This document shows, one piece after another, positions 22,301 to 33,900 of a stretch of 64,000 nt of DNA (position 1 is the first letter of the stretch; the number at the start of each line of letters is the position of its first letter). The translations under genes were made by a program, and so were the position numbers. The DNA lies in assembly GCF_905475395.1 (NCBI RefSeq), contig NC_058341.1, forward strand, positions 31,449,501 through 31,513,500, read 5' to 3'. Origin of the DNA: Chrysoperla carnea (taxonomy: Eukaryota > Arthropoda > Insecta > Neuroptera > Chrysopidae). Under the pieces are notes generated by a model. The model was not told the DNA's origin and did no database searches. It saw only the letters and a list, made by a program, of their open reading frames with translations.

Positions 22301-25300
22301 TAATCGTTGCATATTATTCGCACTTTTTCTTTTGATGCAATTTTTTTAAACAAGTATTATATTTTCTCTCGAACGCAAGATTTACTTCTAAATGTGGCAC
22401 TAATATTCAATGTTAATTGCATTTTTTTGGTCATTTGAGAGTGCGAGTAGTTTGCCGCACAGAAAATAATGTAGAGATTAGTATTATATCAAAACAATTT
22501 TGTTTTCACTATCGATCTGTATATTTTTTAGAGTCGGTTAGTTTTTAATTTAAAAAAATTATGGTTAAATAATTGTATAAAATTGAAAAATTTTGTTTGT
22601 CATGTTCATTTCATTACATTTATTAAGAAAAATTAAAATATTAATTATTAATAAAAATTAATTTTTATTACCTATTACATAATATCAATTAATAATTGTA
22701 GACAGTGCCAGGAATGTGGCTTTGACCTCCAGTTTAATCAAGAGGTATAATCGAATTTTGAAACCACTACATGACTGTTATGTGCTTTACTAACATATCA
22801 GTTGAGAGTGATTGTAGTGACCAATCACATATATTTTTTATATGGAATATGGAAAAAGCTCTGGATGTTTATGTACTTAACAACTATAGTTATCAGTCGC
22901 TAATTTTTAGCTGGATCTGAATCAGCAGAAATAAACCATAATCGTATTCGCAAAATTTCATCACTTTCGTGTTTCTTCATCATCATATCTCACGGATTAA
23001 AATTTAAACGGGCTATTACAAAAATAAAAATCACGTTTTAAAAATATTAACCTACACCAAAAACTTGACCATAGAAAAACAAACTGGATAAACTTGTTAT
23101 TGGTATTGAAATTTTTTATGCAATTTCATATTCATTTTTAGATTTTTTTTCTCCGAAAATATAGACTAACAACGACTGCTAAAAAAATTAAAATATTGTC
23201 CTTGAAAAAAATTTAAGCGTGTTTTTCCAAAATCTTATGTACTTGTCTTGAAAAATCTTTTTAAATGATCTATCACACAACCATACTTCTCCGTTTCCTG
23301 CCTTCTTTAAAAACACTGCGTGAGTGGTATTATCGTTAAATAATATATCTTACTCATTAAAAATTTCTATCATTTATCTTAAACCGTTTGAAAGCAATTT
23401 AAGAGTTGTCGAAGTAACTTAAGGGTTTCATCACAGTCTGTATATATTCATTAATTTGGAGGATATTACTCAAAGATTACCACTTTTTTCGAGGTTTACA
23501 AACCTTTATTCTTCCTTAATGCTGCTCCAAATTAAGTGTTAAAAATTAGCTAGAGTGTTGAAAATTTATATGTGGGTTTAGTTAGTGCTAAGGAAGTGCA
23601 TTTTTGCGGTCTCATATTCCCTCTTGCCATTCTATGTATATATTTAAAACGTAAAAAATCCTGAAAAACCAGTCTAGTATTTAAATAAAAAATGATACAG
23701 TAATATAACACACCAACTTGACTCTATGAAGGGAAAATAAGACCTTAGTGATAGAGTCTACACTTATCACTTTTAGTTGCGAGTTGTCATTGTGCTCTAA
23801 AACACACAATTTTCTTTTGATACACAGATCGATATACTTTGGAAATAAATATTATTATTCTCCAAAATGATGACTGAAAACTAGGAGTGAAAATAATTGA
23901 ATTTCGTCTTATCTTGTGCGCTAATCGATATTAATCCATTTAATATGAAATTTGTTTTAGATGCCTGATTCCAGAATGTGAAAATTATACACAATATCCA
24001 CTGGAGTATAAACCTGAGTGGTTGGAAAATGCTGTGCCATTTCAGAAAGAAAAACCTGAAAAATGTACAAGATATGAGCCTCAACTAGAAACAATACAAG
24101 AATGTTCAGCTAATTCATTTAATATAAATAAAACGAAAATCTGTGATACTTATGTTTTTAAGGATAATTCTTTTAAAGGGATTGCACAAGACGTAAGAAT
24201 TAATTAATTTTTAGAGTCTAAAATATATTATTATTCAATTTTCTGTTTTGAAAGTTATTACTCTACTCTCCTCAAATCGAAAAGGGCTAATTTAGCCATG
24301 TAGCTCTAATTTTAATTGGTAAATTTTATTAATTTTGGATTTTTCAGTTTGATATTTACTGTGATGATAAATTATGGATGTTAACACTACCATCGACAAT
24401 GTCATTTGTTGGTTTATTAATATCATTACCGTTCAATGGATATTTTTCTGATAGGTAAGAATAATTTTGATTGTATTTTTTACTGGAATTATTGAATGTT
24501 TTGTTTGCAGCCAAAGAAAACCTGGGTTATATATCAGGATGTCTCCGAAGATTTCTAATGATCAAAAAAATTTACAGTAGTTCATCTGTGTACATCAATG
24601 TACATAAGTGTATATCAGTATTGGTCTACTATACTACATCTGTTGATATGAGTGGCCACATCTACTCAGATATAGCCAGATTTATTATGATCTTAGTTTG
24701 ACCATTTTTTTGACCAAAAGAAATCATCGGAGATATCTTGACATATAATCCAGTTTTTCCTGGGAAGATAAAGATTTTCCAAAACAGCAACAGATTTAAC
24801 TTTTCTGCAGGCACAATTATGGTGAGTGGCATAAAAAAGTCACCCAATCTAAATTTATTGGATCTGTAAAGCATTTGACTTCCCAAAACAAATATTGGAT
24901 CGATAGAGGGGTCATTATTAAGCCATATTGTTATACCATAACTCAGCAATGAGCACATTAAACCCAAAGGGCTGTCTACTGTCATTCAACATAAGATGAT
25001 TCCTTCAACGGGACTTCAATTTATAAATCGTCTAATCATTTTGTCTTTATTTTAGATTCGGAAGAAAACGTACCTTAATTTTATTAATATTTATAACTGG
25101 ATGCATTGCTGAAATTCAGGCTTTCTTCTCATATAATTACTTCACTTACATTTCGACACAGTTTCTGGTGGGATTAGTTGGCAGTGGAGTATTTCCAATT
25201 ACATATACATTACGTATGTGAACAATTTTAATGTCCATAAAGTTAGCAAAGGATAATTGTAAAAAAACTTTGTATAATTATAAAATATTAAACATTTTCC

Positions 25301-28300
25301 GACAGTAGACTTTCAATATGCAGTCATGCAGTCAGTTCTTAGTCATATTTTCCTGAAAGTAAAAGGGTAATGATGCGTTATAAACTTGTATATTATTTTT
25401 TATTTAGTCAAAAAAAAAGATTTTTTCTTAATGCAAGGAAATCATTCACTTGTGTCGATAAATATACAGTTTTTGAACAAAATTTTTTAATTTTTTTTGA
25501 CTTAAAAAAATTCAAGATTTTGAACTGCTATTATATGGTTAAACAGAATATATTTCTTGATTCGAACGCAGTTTCATCTTTAATAAGTGTTTTTACATTT
25601 TGAACTAAAGGTTTTTGAATGTCTTCTCCTAAAAAAACCTTTTGTTAAAAGTTCAAAATTAATTGTCTTATTTTTAAAGTAACATTTTATGATACCACTA
25701 AATGGCCTAAAACCACTAATAAATTATACTTGTTAAGTTTATGGACTTTATATGGTGATCATAATAATATCAATTTAATGTTTAACTGTTTATTGAATTT
25801 TAGTCTTGGAATTACTTGGTCCAGAATATCGTTCTTTAGGATCCTTTGCAGTATTTTCAATTTCAGTATTAGGGGAAGCAACATTAGCTCTAATTGCAAT
25901 GCATGTATCACATTGGCGTACAATGGTGAAAATATCAACATTTCCAGCTTTATTAGTCGTGTTGTATGGATGGCTTATACAAGAATCGATAAGATGGTTA
26001 TTAGCTAAAGATAAAATTGGTAAAGCAAATAATGCTATTAAAAAAATGTTCGAAGGAAATGGTGTTACATTGGAAATGGAAAAGTATCAAACATCAAAGC
26101 CGAAAACCGCAGAATATATCAAAGAGGTAATTAGGTGTTACAGCGTTAATTTTGTACACTTTCACTGTAAGTGGATGAGTAAATGTATTTTACAAAGTGA
26201 AGAAAGTAATATAGTAATCGCGAAATATTTGGTGTTAGGTTTGCAGAAATATCCAATTGGCGGATCCCTGAATTCATTTTTAAGAGCACATAAAACTTTG
26301 AATTAACTTTAAAATTAAACTTTAAAGTGCTTATGGGAGCTTTAATACTATTTGCTCTTGAATCACTTATGGGGGTTTTAAAAAAGAAAAAATGAACCAA
26401 GTTAACTTGCTGCCTTCATTTTTTATAAATTTCTTACGGTCAATTAGTTAGTTATTCATTAAATCGTTGATCGAGCACATAAAAATTTAACGAACCATTA
26501 ATTGTTTTTACTATCTATTATGAATTACCAATTAAAGTTTCTTTGGAATCTAGGTCCAGATATGAAACAAAATTGATTTAAAGTAAAATGTTTATTGTAT
26601 ATTTTTGAAATGGAATTCGAGACGGTTTTCGTATGACTACTATCATGAAAGTGCACTTGTAATAGTTGCTTAAGTATCTGATATAAGAAGGCATCGCTGA
26701 AATGAAATTATTTAAGAATGTGGATTATTGAAATTACACTCTTTAAGTCAAATATAGGCACTAGTAGAAATTGCTATTTTACGGGGTCTGACTACTCATC
26801 ATTATTTATTTCTGGAAGATGGAAAATTTCATTTTATCTATTCGGAAAACGCATATTTATCTATTTTTGTTAAAAGTACTAAAAAAATTTTTTAATTTCC
26901 ATAAAATGTTCCATTTATGAATATTTTATGGAAATTAAAAAATTTTCTTCAGTAGTTTACATATATTTTCGATTTGTATAAGAAACCTTGTTGTAATATA
27001 TTTAGACATTGCAGATTAACATTCAGCGAAATAATCAATGTAAAAATCTTTAATGTTTCGTTGTTCACGTAGTTATATTTATGACCTTAAAGACAAAATT
27101 GTTCGTCAATTGTTTAAAATATTAATTTGCCTATTACTATTTTAGTCTGGATTATGAATGCATAAAATTTTAAAAATTTATTAGTCACCGTATAGAAAAA
27201 ATCTTTGTAAATTTAACTTTAGTCATGATATCCAAAGAAGTTTTAATTTTAAGATATTCAAATTAAATTCGTCGTGTGCCTATCCGCCTCAAAAGATGTG
27301 ATAAATTGAACATTGATCCAGGGTAGTGCAGATGTCCATTATTTTTTTTTTATAACTTCAGGAGAAGAATTCTCACTGCACGGGCAGAAAAGTGAAGTTG
27401 GATTTTGAAATCTGCAAATTCGATATCAAGCAACTACCGTTTTGCACCTTGCGACATCTTTAGTTATCATTAATATATATTGTGTTGGTATTTTCTCAAT
27501 TTTCCTGTTCAATTAAAACTAAAACTATCAGATTAATAAACCGACCGATAAATGTCACAATCTTTATTTAATTAGTACTGCACACAACAGACATTGAAAA
27601 CATATTACAATATTTAATACTTACTTTTACTTTAAGTACTATATATAGTCTAGCAAAAACAAGAAATTATCTGGACAATTTTGGAAAAAGATTTTTTTTT
27701 GTATTAATGCAAAAAAAGGTAAAACTTTCGATTTTAGAATTGCCATCTCACACCGAGAATAATTTTTCAATGTCTATATAATGAAAATTATCGAAAAAAT
27801 AAGTAGGTACTATCATTTATTGTTTTACAGAAAACTTTTATGGAACAAATCTGTTTAAAACTGACAAGTGCAATTTACAAAATTCATGTAACCCTCGACA
27901 AATTTTTCGGGTACGGAACCCTAAACTCGCACTTGAAACATATCTAAGGACATGTGAACTCTCCATTAAATTGCCTTTTTCTTTAGAGCCTTCTCTAAAC
28001 TGAACCGATTTTGAAGGTTATTGTTTTTTTTTAAGTGGTTCTGGAACACTAAACTCTCACTTGGAGCATAGCTAAAAACACTATTTAGCATCTAGTTTTT
28101 GCAAGTTATTATTGGCCTATTATTGAAATTTACGATCAATTTACTTTTACTTAAAGGTAATTTATCGCCTTGAATAAATTATTTAATATAAATACATATT
28201 TTAACATTGTAGATTTTTTTTTCATTCAAGGAAGGTTTTTAGGTATATTCACACTTAATTTGAATTAAATATAATCAATCAAATAAAAGATATAAATAAA

Positions 28301-30850
28301 ACAGACAACTTGCTGAATAGAATATTAACATTCTATAAATACCAGAAATTCAATTTTAATGACATAAGGTCATCCATACTTCTTGTGTCATTTTTGGTTC
28401 CGTATACCAGAAGCGACCCTGGCAAGTTATAAGTATGATGCGACATTTCATTATGGCGCCTCGATATACCAATCAATATACAATGACTTATTTGTAATTT
28501 AGAGGAAGAAACGAAGGAATAAAGTTCGAAAAATTGGGGCATTAAGTCGGATTTGAATGTGATTTTCGATTCGTTAGAGCGTCAGGAAGTTTTTTGACCT
28601 TGTCTCATTTATAAGAAGTTTAAAATATGTAATTAGCATAATAAATATGCATTTTAAATTGACCGTTGATTAAATTCACAATTCGGTTAATAGTGATGAA
28701 AATAATTTCAAACTTGTGACACGGTGGTTTTTGGGGTAGCTGAACACGAATATCGAACAGAATTGGTCTTAGAGGTACTTGGTGCAGCGGTATCCCCGTC
28801 GCCTCCTAGGGTTTCCGAGAAATTCGTCATATAATCAGTCCAAACTCGTTACTAGGAAGTTTTTTAGGTCGGTTTCCATTATTTCTTCAATGCCCCTCAA
28901 AGAAATTATTTCCTCACTTATTCTAATTTTTCGACAATTCTTCTTAAATGATATAATAAATTTACTTGTTCTTAACATTTATTTATGCATAAAGTAGTAT
29001 GAATCACGTTTTTTTTTAATTCCTAATAAGTGTTTTCATAATTTTATGCATGAAAAACTCGAAGGAATTACGATAATTGTGATGTTATTTGATTTTTATC
29101 ATTCAAGTAATTACCCGACTATCTAGAAGTGGTATGAATGTATGTTTGTTGGTAAATTTCTTTATTTCATAGTATCCTTCAAACGGCTAGATGGATTCCG
29201 ACATTTAATCCAAATATCCTTAGGTGGATGTTTGAAAAAAACAAAATGGTAGATTTTTGGGACAAAATAGTAATACGAATAATAAAAAAAAATTAACCGA
29301 ACCTATCGAGTGGGGTATCGAAATAAAGGAAATTAAAAAGGGATTACAAAAATATATATAAACTATAGTTTTAATATAGTATAAGAAGGACTTTTAGTGC
29401 CAAGACACTAAAAAGTCTAAAATAATTTAAAAAGAAAAAACCGGACTGCGTTAAATAAAACCTGAAAAGAAAGCAGCAAGTCCAGCAGTTACAAAGCGAC
29501 TTCAAAACTCGGGACTCATTTAAAACTAGACAGGCCCAAATCTTCGGTATAAGGGACCCCTTCTGTTGAAGCCGCTATTTAAACTAATGGACTTGTTTGT
29601 TTCTTTTCAGATTTTATTTAACGCAGTCGGGTTTTTAATTTTGATAATTAAATTTATTTTATAACAATTGTAATAATTGCTTCTTAAAAATTAAAATAAT
29701 TATTTTATTACAGAAACAAGAAACTTTTACGGACTTATTTCGTTCATGTCCAATGGTTTTACGAATTTTAACATGCATGTTTTGTTGGATATCCTGTGTG
29801 TTTGTATTTTATGGAATAACATTAGGATCTGTATCAATTTTTGGAAATTTATACTTAAATTTCATGATGGTAGCATTAATAGAAATACCTGGAAATTTGG
29901 CTGCGTTAATATTCAGCAACAAAATTGGACGTAAAATGACTTTAAGTGGATCCTTCATTATAGCTGGTTTATCGTGTGTAGGATTCACAGTGATACCAGG
30001 TAAATTTTTTTGCCTTAGAAGCATTGAACAGTTTATTTTTGTAATAGAGAGGTATCTCCTTGCGAAAGAGTTACATTTTTGGAATGTACACGTCATGCTC
30101 TTTTATTTGATACCCCACTTGGGTATATTTGAAAATATTCGATTACTCATCCCCACTTTCTCGCTCCACCTTCCCACTCCCCGAAAGTTAAAAATAGTAA
30201 AAACAATCCTTGAAGCTGATTGTATATCTTGTCAATATTTGAACTTAATCGATACACAACTTTTTAAGTTTTTGAAGCACATACCTTTCAATCCCTTACT
30301 CTACTATATTATGTTATGTACATTTATTGTACATAAAAACATTTCTCTTGAATCACTCTATCTATTAGAAAAGATATAAGCAATCATAAGGACAGGCAGC
30401 GGGAAGCGACGTGGAAAGATAAAACTCATGTCTTTCCACGTTGATCACGAATGTTAAATATTTCTGGATGTATAATATTATATTTTCTTCTTTGTAGGAG
30501 AAAGCTGGCTGAAATTATTAACATATTTACTAGGAAAATGTGCCATTACTTCAGCATTTAATTGCATATACATTTATACAACAGAATTATATCCAACACC
30601 ATTCCGACAAAGAGTTATGGGAATTTGTTCATCAGTGGGACGTATTGGATCAATTGTTGCACCACAAATGCCATTCTTGGCACGTATTTGGACACCATTA
30701 CCATATTTAATTTTCGCATGTATGGCTATTTCTGGAGGTTTACTTACACTCATATTTCCCGAAACATTAAATACGACATTACCTGATAGTATTGATAGTG
30801 CACTAAATATTGGAAAATCGAAAAATGATGATAAACAAAATAAGTCTTAA
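19389..30850 (+). CDS. SLC22-type organic ion transporter (MFS), gene 2
   Basis: Twelve-pass solute carrier with complete coding sequence. Exons: 19389-19588, 23961-24192, 24348-24454, 25056-25213, 25804-26126, 29714-29999, 30498-30850, giving 552 residues. The ATG at 19389 follows an A-rich context and opens a roughly 40-residue cytosolic N-terminus before TM1. The loop between TM1 and TM2 has conserved cysteines (C-L-I-P-E-C, K-C-T-R-Y, E-C, I-C, Y-C). S-D-R-F-G-R-K spans the exon 3/4 junction. Exon 5 has L-E-L-L-G-P-E-Y-R and Q-E-S-I-R-W-L (Gln for the usual Pro). Loop 8-9 is S-N-K-I-G-R-K, without the Asp-Arg pair. The last intron found in genes 1, 3 and 4 is precisely absent. TM11 has G-R-I-G (Arg at the charge-selective site). 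The C-terminus is ..D-K-Q-N-K-S. Introns 1 (4.4 kb) and 5 (3.6 kb) are repeat-filled. Confidence 0.9.
19589..23960. other. gene 2 intron 1 (4.4 kb)
   Basis: AT-rich, bounded by GTAAGT and TTTTAG. It contains a possible orphan exon at 19727-19919 (listed separately) and another short open stretch at 20107-20280 that I do not recognise. The rest shows no gene, clear tandem repeat or TE with ends. Confidence 0.55.
19727..19919 (+). other. possible orphan or cryptic exon inside gene 2 intron 1
   Basis: An open stretch bounded by an acceptor-like TTCCATTTACAG before 19727 and a donor-like GTAAATATA after ..CGATTG. It is visibly less AT-rich than its surroundings. The translation contains F-L-R-V-A-S-I-P, then E-I-T-P-E-K-R-R-L-K-G. 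This vaguely recalls the SLC22 'F-L-R..' and 'E-x-x-P-x-x-R-R' segments near TM4-TM5, but the spacing is wrong. It may be an exon relic, an alternative exon or chance. Confidence 0.25.
24800..24967 (-). pseudogene. antisense relic of a non-LTR reverse transcriptase (thumb region)
   Basis: On the minus strand in gene 2 intron 3, the frame reads C-S-L-L-S-Y-G-I-T-I-W followed by D-P-I-F-V-L. This matches the 'S-x-L-x-Y-G-I-x-x-W-G..I-F-x-L-Q-K' segment typical of Jockey/RTE-type reverse transcriptase C-terminal regions. Downstream the similarity fades. It is a 5'-truncated dead fragment and not part of the host gene. Confidence 0.4.
26885..26945. repeat. short perfect inverted repeat (23-bp stem, 15-nt loop)
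   Basis: Arms 26885-26907 and 26923-26945 are exact reverse complements, containing TTAATTTCCATAAAAT and its complement. The AT-rich stem lies in gene 2 intron 5 and would fold in the pre-mRNA. Confidence 0.8.
27890..28085 (+). repeat. interspersed repeat family B, degenerate copy
   Basis: Shares 'GGAACCCTAAACTCGC', 'TTGAAACATA' and 'CTCCATTAAATTGCC' with the better copy at 41078-41453 (there ACCCTAAAATTGCTC, TTGAAACATACCC, CTCCATTAAATTACC). It appears partly duplicated, since an 'ACACTAAACTCTCACTTGGA' block follows near 28050. Non-coding. Confidence 0.6.
29110..29400 (+). repeat. degenerate interspersed repeat
   Basis: Contains 'TCAAACGGCTAGATGGATTC' near 29178 and 'CGAGTGGGGTATCGAAAT' near 29308. 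This order resembles tails of insect repeats with 'AAACGGATGAATCGATTTTG', as at 54760. Recognition is by eye and family assignment is not possible. Confidence 0.4.
29436..29636. mobile_element. MITE with about 45-bp terminal inverted repeats, 80 bp before gene 2 exon 6
   Basis: The left end AAAAACCGGACTGCGTTAAA (29436 on) matches the reverse complement of the right end, AAAAACCCGACTGCGTTAAA (right end 29636). The match continues through 'TAAAACCTGAAAAGAAA' and 'AAGTCCA'. There is no coding capacity. A convincing target duplication is not visible; TTAA occurs near both ends but at unequal distance. The right arm carries TTTGTTTCTTTTCAG, a strong splice-acceptor-like sequence ending at 29610, about 100 bp before the real acceptor at 29712-29713. 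Confidence 0.75.
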
Positions 30851-30900
30851 ATATTGTAAAATTTATTTATTTATTTTAATATTTATTTATTTATAGAGCA

Positions 30901-30906
30901 AATAAA
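30901..30906 (+). terminator. polyadenylation signal of gene 2
   Basis: AATAAA 50 bp after the gene 2 stop codon, followed by GTGTTAATTTTGT. Confidence 0.6.
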
Positions 30907-33900
30907 AAGTGTTAATTTTGTACATATTTTCCTTACTTTATTTAATTTTCCAAGCAAATTGAGTCTGTCCAAAAAAATTAACTAAAATGATTTCAAATAA
31001 TCTTTTTAATTTCCTTCTTATGTCCTTTTATTATATTGGTTAAACTTAGGATCCATCGTTTGCCGTTACTATAAATATTACTTTAAAATAGCTCAATAAA
31101 AATAATTAAAATTTGTGTATGCTACAGTTTCTCTCCCTAGAAAGAAATTTTAGTCGAATGTTTAAGAGCGACACCAAAATACAGAGCTTACCTCTACTGA
31201 TTTAAATATGAAATGGAGAAGAGGGTGTAAATGTGTGTATAATCTTAGATCATATAATTAATTGAAAAAAAATGATTTTCTACTAATTAACTAAAGTTGG
31301 TCCTAATGTCCTACGGTTTTTTGTGTGTTTATACCATGGAGACAGATGTTTATACCGTCTTCAACCACCATTAAAGCGCCACCTGTATTTTCTTGGAGTC
31401 GCGAATTGTGTAAGTATTAGGGATTATGTGTATTTACAAAAAAGTATTTAAAAAGCCGCTTGAGCTACGCTATCCTAGCAAATTTCATATTCCGTTCTAT
31501 CTTACTCATAGATTTACCGTCTACGGAATGAAAATGAATCTTCAATCGTGCTTAAAAGATATTTCTGCTCTTGAATTTTATGCAATATAAATTACATATT
31601 TGTACGTATCTTCAAACAGCATAAACTTATTGAAAAATGAAATAGTTTTTGCTGCAGATATGTAGTAAATATTATTTTATTCAAAACAGGAAGTATAATT
31701 TTATTCAAATTATAATATGATTTTAAAATTATAAACGCAGCTGGAAATCACACAGACTTGCTTCTTTCACAAGATTTTAAATTCTTATTGCAAGGACCGA
31801 CTAATTAAAACAAATTTGTAGAAATAGGAACCTTAAGTTTTTAAAAACAGAAACTTTATGGATAAAATATGTAAGTTTTTAAATACACAGTAATTGAATT
31901 TGTCCTTTAATAGTACAGACAAATTTGCGGATATTAATGTTTAACATAAATGTTTGAAAGAATTATTCAATTATCATTAAACAGAATAATAAAAATTTCA
32001 ATTATTTTGTTAAACGTTTATGTTAAATTATTTCATAATAAAGGCATGAATAGAATAAAAGGTTTTCCATTAAGTATATCCAAAAGTTAAACTTAAATGA
32101 AACAATTCAAAATTATTTTTTGCATTCATAAAGCGAGCTAAGTGATAAACGCAGTTTTGTTGGGTAGTGCGATGTTATTGTGCATAATAACGCAAGCTTA
32201 TTATTTCTTGAAATTTTCACGTGGTTTCGTGTACGACATGATGTTCATGATTGACATATCGTCCTATTGAGCATCAACTCTTCGTAGTTTGGTAGAAAAT
32301 TATTAAATTATCTAATTTCATGCGAACATCGCGTCGTCGAATCGTTAGATTTAATCCAGTGCCTTTCGTTCTATCGAGTCCGATATGTGATTGAGTCATC
32401 AAAGAGCTAGTATGGTTCGAACTCATTTCGAACAGCGATTGCATCTCATACACTGATTGTTTAATATAAGCTTAAAACTCAGACACTCTTAATGGTAAAC
32501 TCTATTCTTATCATATTAAAAACAGAATGGTCCACTATAAATTATAGTGGAGTTATTCATACAAATGTTTTCACAGAAGATTTACAGTCTCATTTCCCAT
32601 GTTTTGAAATTTTATTGAGAAAATTTCATGAAATAAATTATTTGCGTGATAATCATCACTCTTATTATACAATTTTTTATGCTTTCATAATATGGATATT
32701 TGATATTTTATTAAGAAAATTTATCCCTATCGTTAGATATGCATTCTTTGTGAAAGAAGCTCCAAACATTCCGACCACAAGAGTGAAGAAAAATGCAGTG
32801 TCGACTAGGCAATAAGTGTTTAGAAGGAATCATAAATCTACAATCTTTGTAGGAGTATTGTGAAAGATTAGCATTAAATAGAATTTAGATAGACAAAACT
32901 GTCAAAACCAGAAAATGAGTGACCGTCAATACCTAAATGAGTTTGTCGAGCGTTGTCCTTTAAGGACCTCACACAGGGATGGTGACGCAGAGAGGTCCCA
33001 TTAAGTTATACCAACTTCGGCCTCAATGGGTAAATCCTCGAAATTTTTAATGTAAGACGTATTGGGGCCAAAAATAGATGCATAACCGGGCCTGCCCCCA
33101 TAGAGATGTCACGCAAAGCCCTGCCCTGTAAATTTATTAAATTAATTAATTGAATTAAGAACAAGATACATCCATTATTTACCGATCTAAGCAATAAGAG
33201 AGATAGCATGGCTCATGTAGTTAGGCTTAATAAAGACAGACCTCTTTGATCAATAGAGAGAAACCTAGAGATATGGGACGGCTAAGTCTATTACGTATTT
33301 GTTTCGGACTCACCGGAAACAATAGAATATTTTTTGCGTTGATGTCCGAAATTTTACAATGGTCAGAATCTCGGGACAAAGTTTTCTAAATGATCTAGGT
33401 GAGGCACTAGAAATAGACAGCGAAAAAATAATGAGCTTTGATAAATGCTGTAATAATGCTTCAAAAAGAAAATATAAGAAATATTAATTTCCCCCATTTG
33501 CCAAGATTTTTAAAGCGCCATATAGTAAAAACTAAACCATTTAAAATTAATGATTATTCACATTTTTGACAAGTTATTATCAGGAAATTAAAGTATTCAA
33601 GGTTTTTTTTTGAATAATTTAAAAGTTTTAAAAAAAAATCATCGTTTGTTTAAAAAACTAAATTATAATTATTTATGTTTGTGATGTAAAAACACACTAT
33701 TCGGTGAATTAAATAATTATTATTTAATAACTAGATAAAAAATTATTTAATATTTTGTGATTTTTGTTTTATTTATAGTTTTATTATGTTTTTTTTTATC
33801 TATAGTTTTATTTAATACAACTATATATATTATGCAGTATTCCAAATATCTTATATCTACGCATCCATTTCAAAAATTATTTTCAAAAATTTGTAGTTAT

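Larger units (their letters stand above)
26127..29713. other. gene 2 intron 5 (3.6 kb), repeat-rich
   Basis: Holds a 23-bp perfect hairpin at 26885-26945, an interspersed-repeat relic at about 27890-28085, another at about 29110-29400 and a MITE at 29436-29636. None contains a coding region. Confidence 0.6.

Noticed and set aside
28778-28850. tRNA-like or SINE A-box-like segment (TGGTGCAGCGGTATCC)
   Set aside because: No matching B-box or cloverleaf can be built, and no tail or target duplication was seen.
32120-32480. Possible mariner-type transposase relic on the minus strand
   Set aside because: A short stretch vaguely resembles the catalytic 'H-D-N-A' region, but no frame continues and no TIRs were found.
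32492-32815. 107-codon plus-strand frame
   Set aside because: No recognisable domain, no splice or polyadenylation context, and the composition matches surrounding non-coding DNA.
32974-33128. Candidate hAT MITE ends (CAGGG..CCCTG)
   Set aside because: Terminal similarity is short and the flanking 8-mers do not match.
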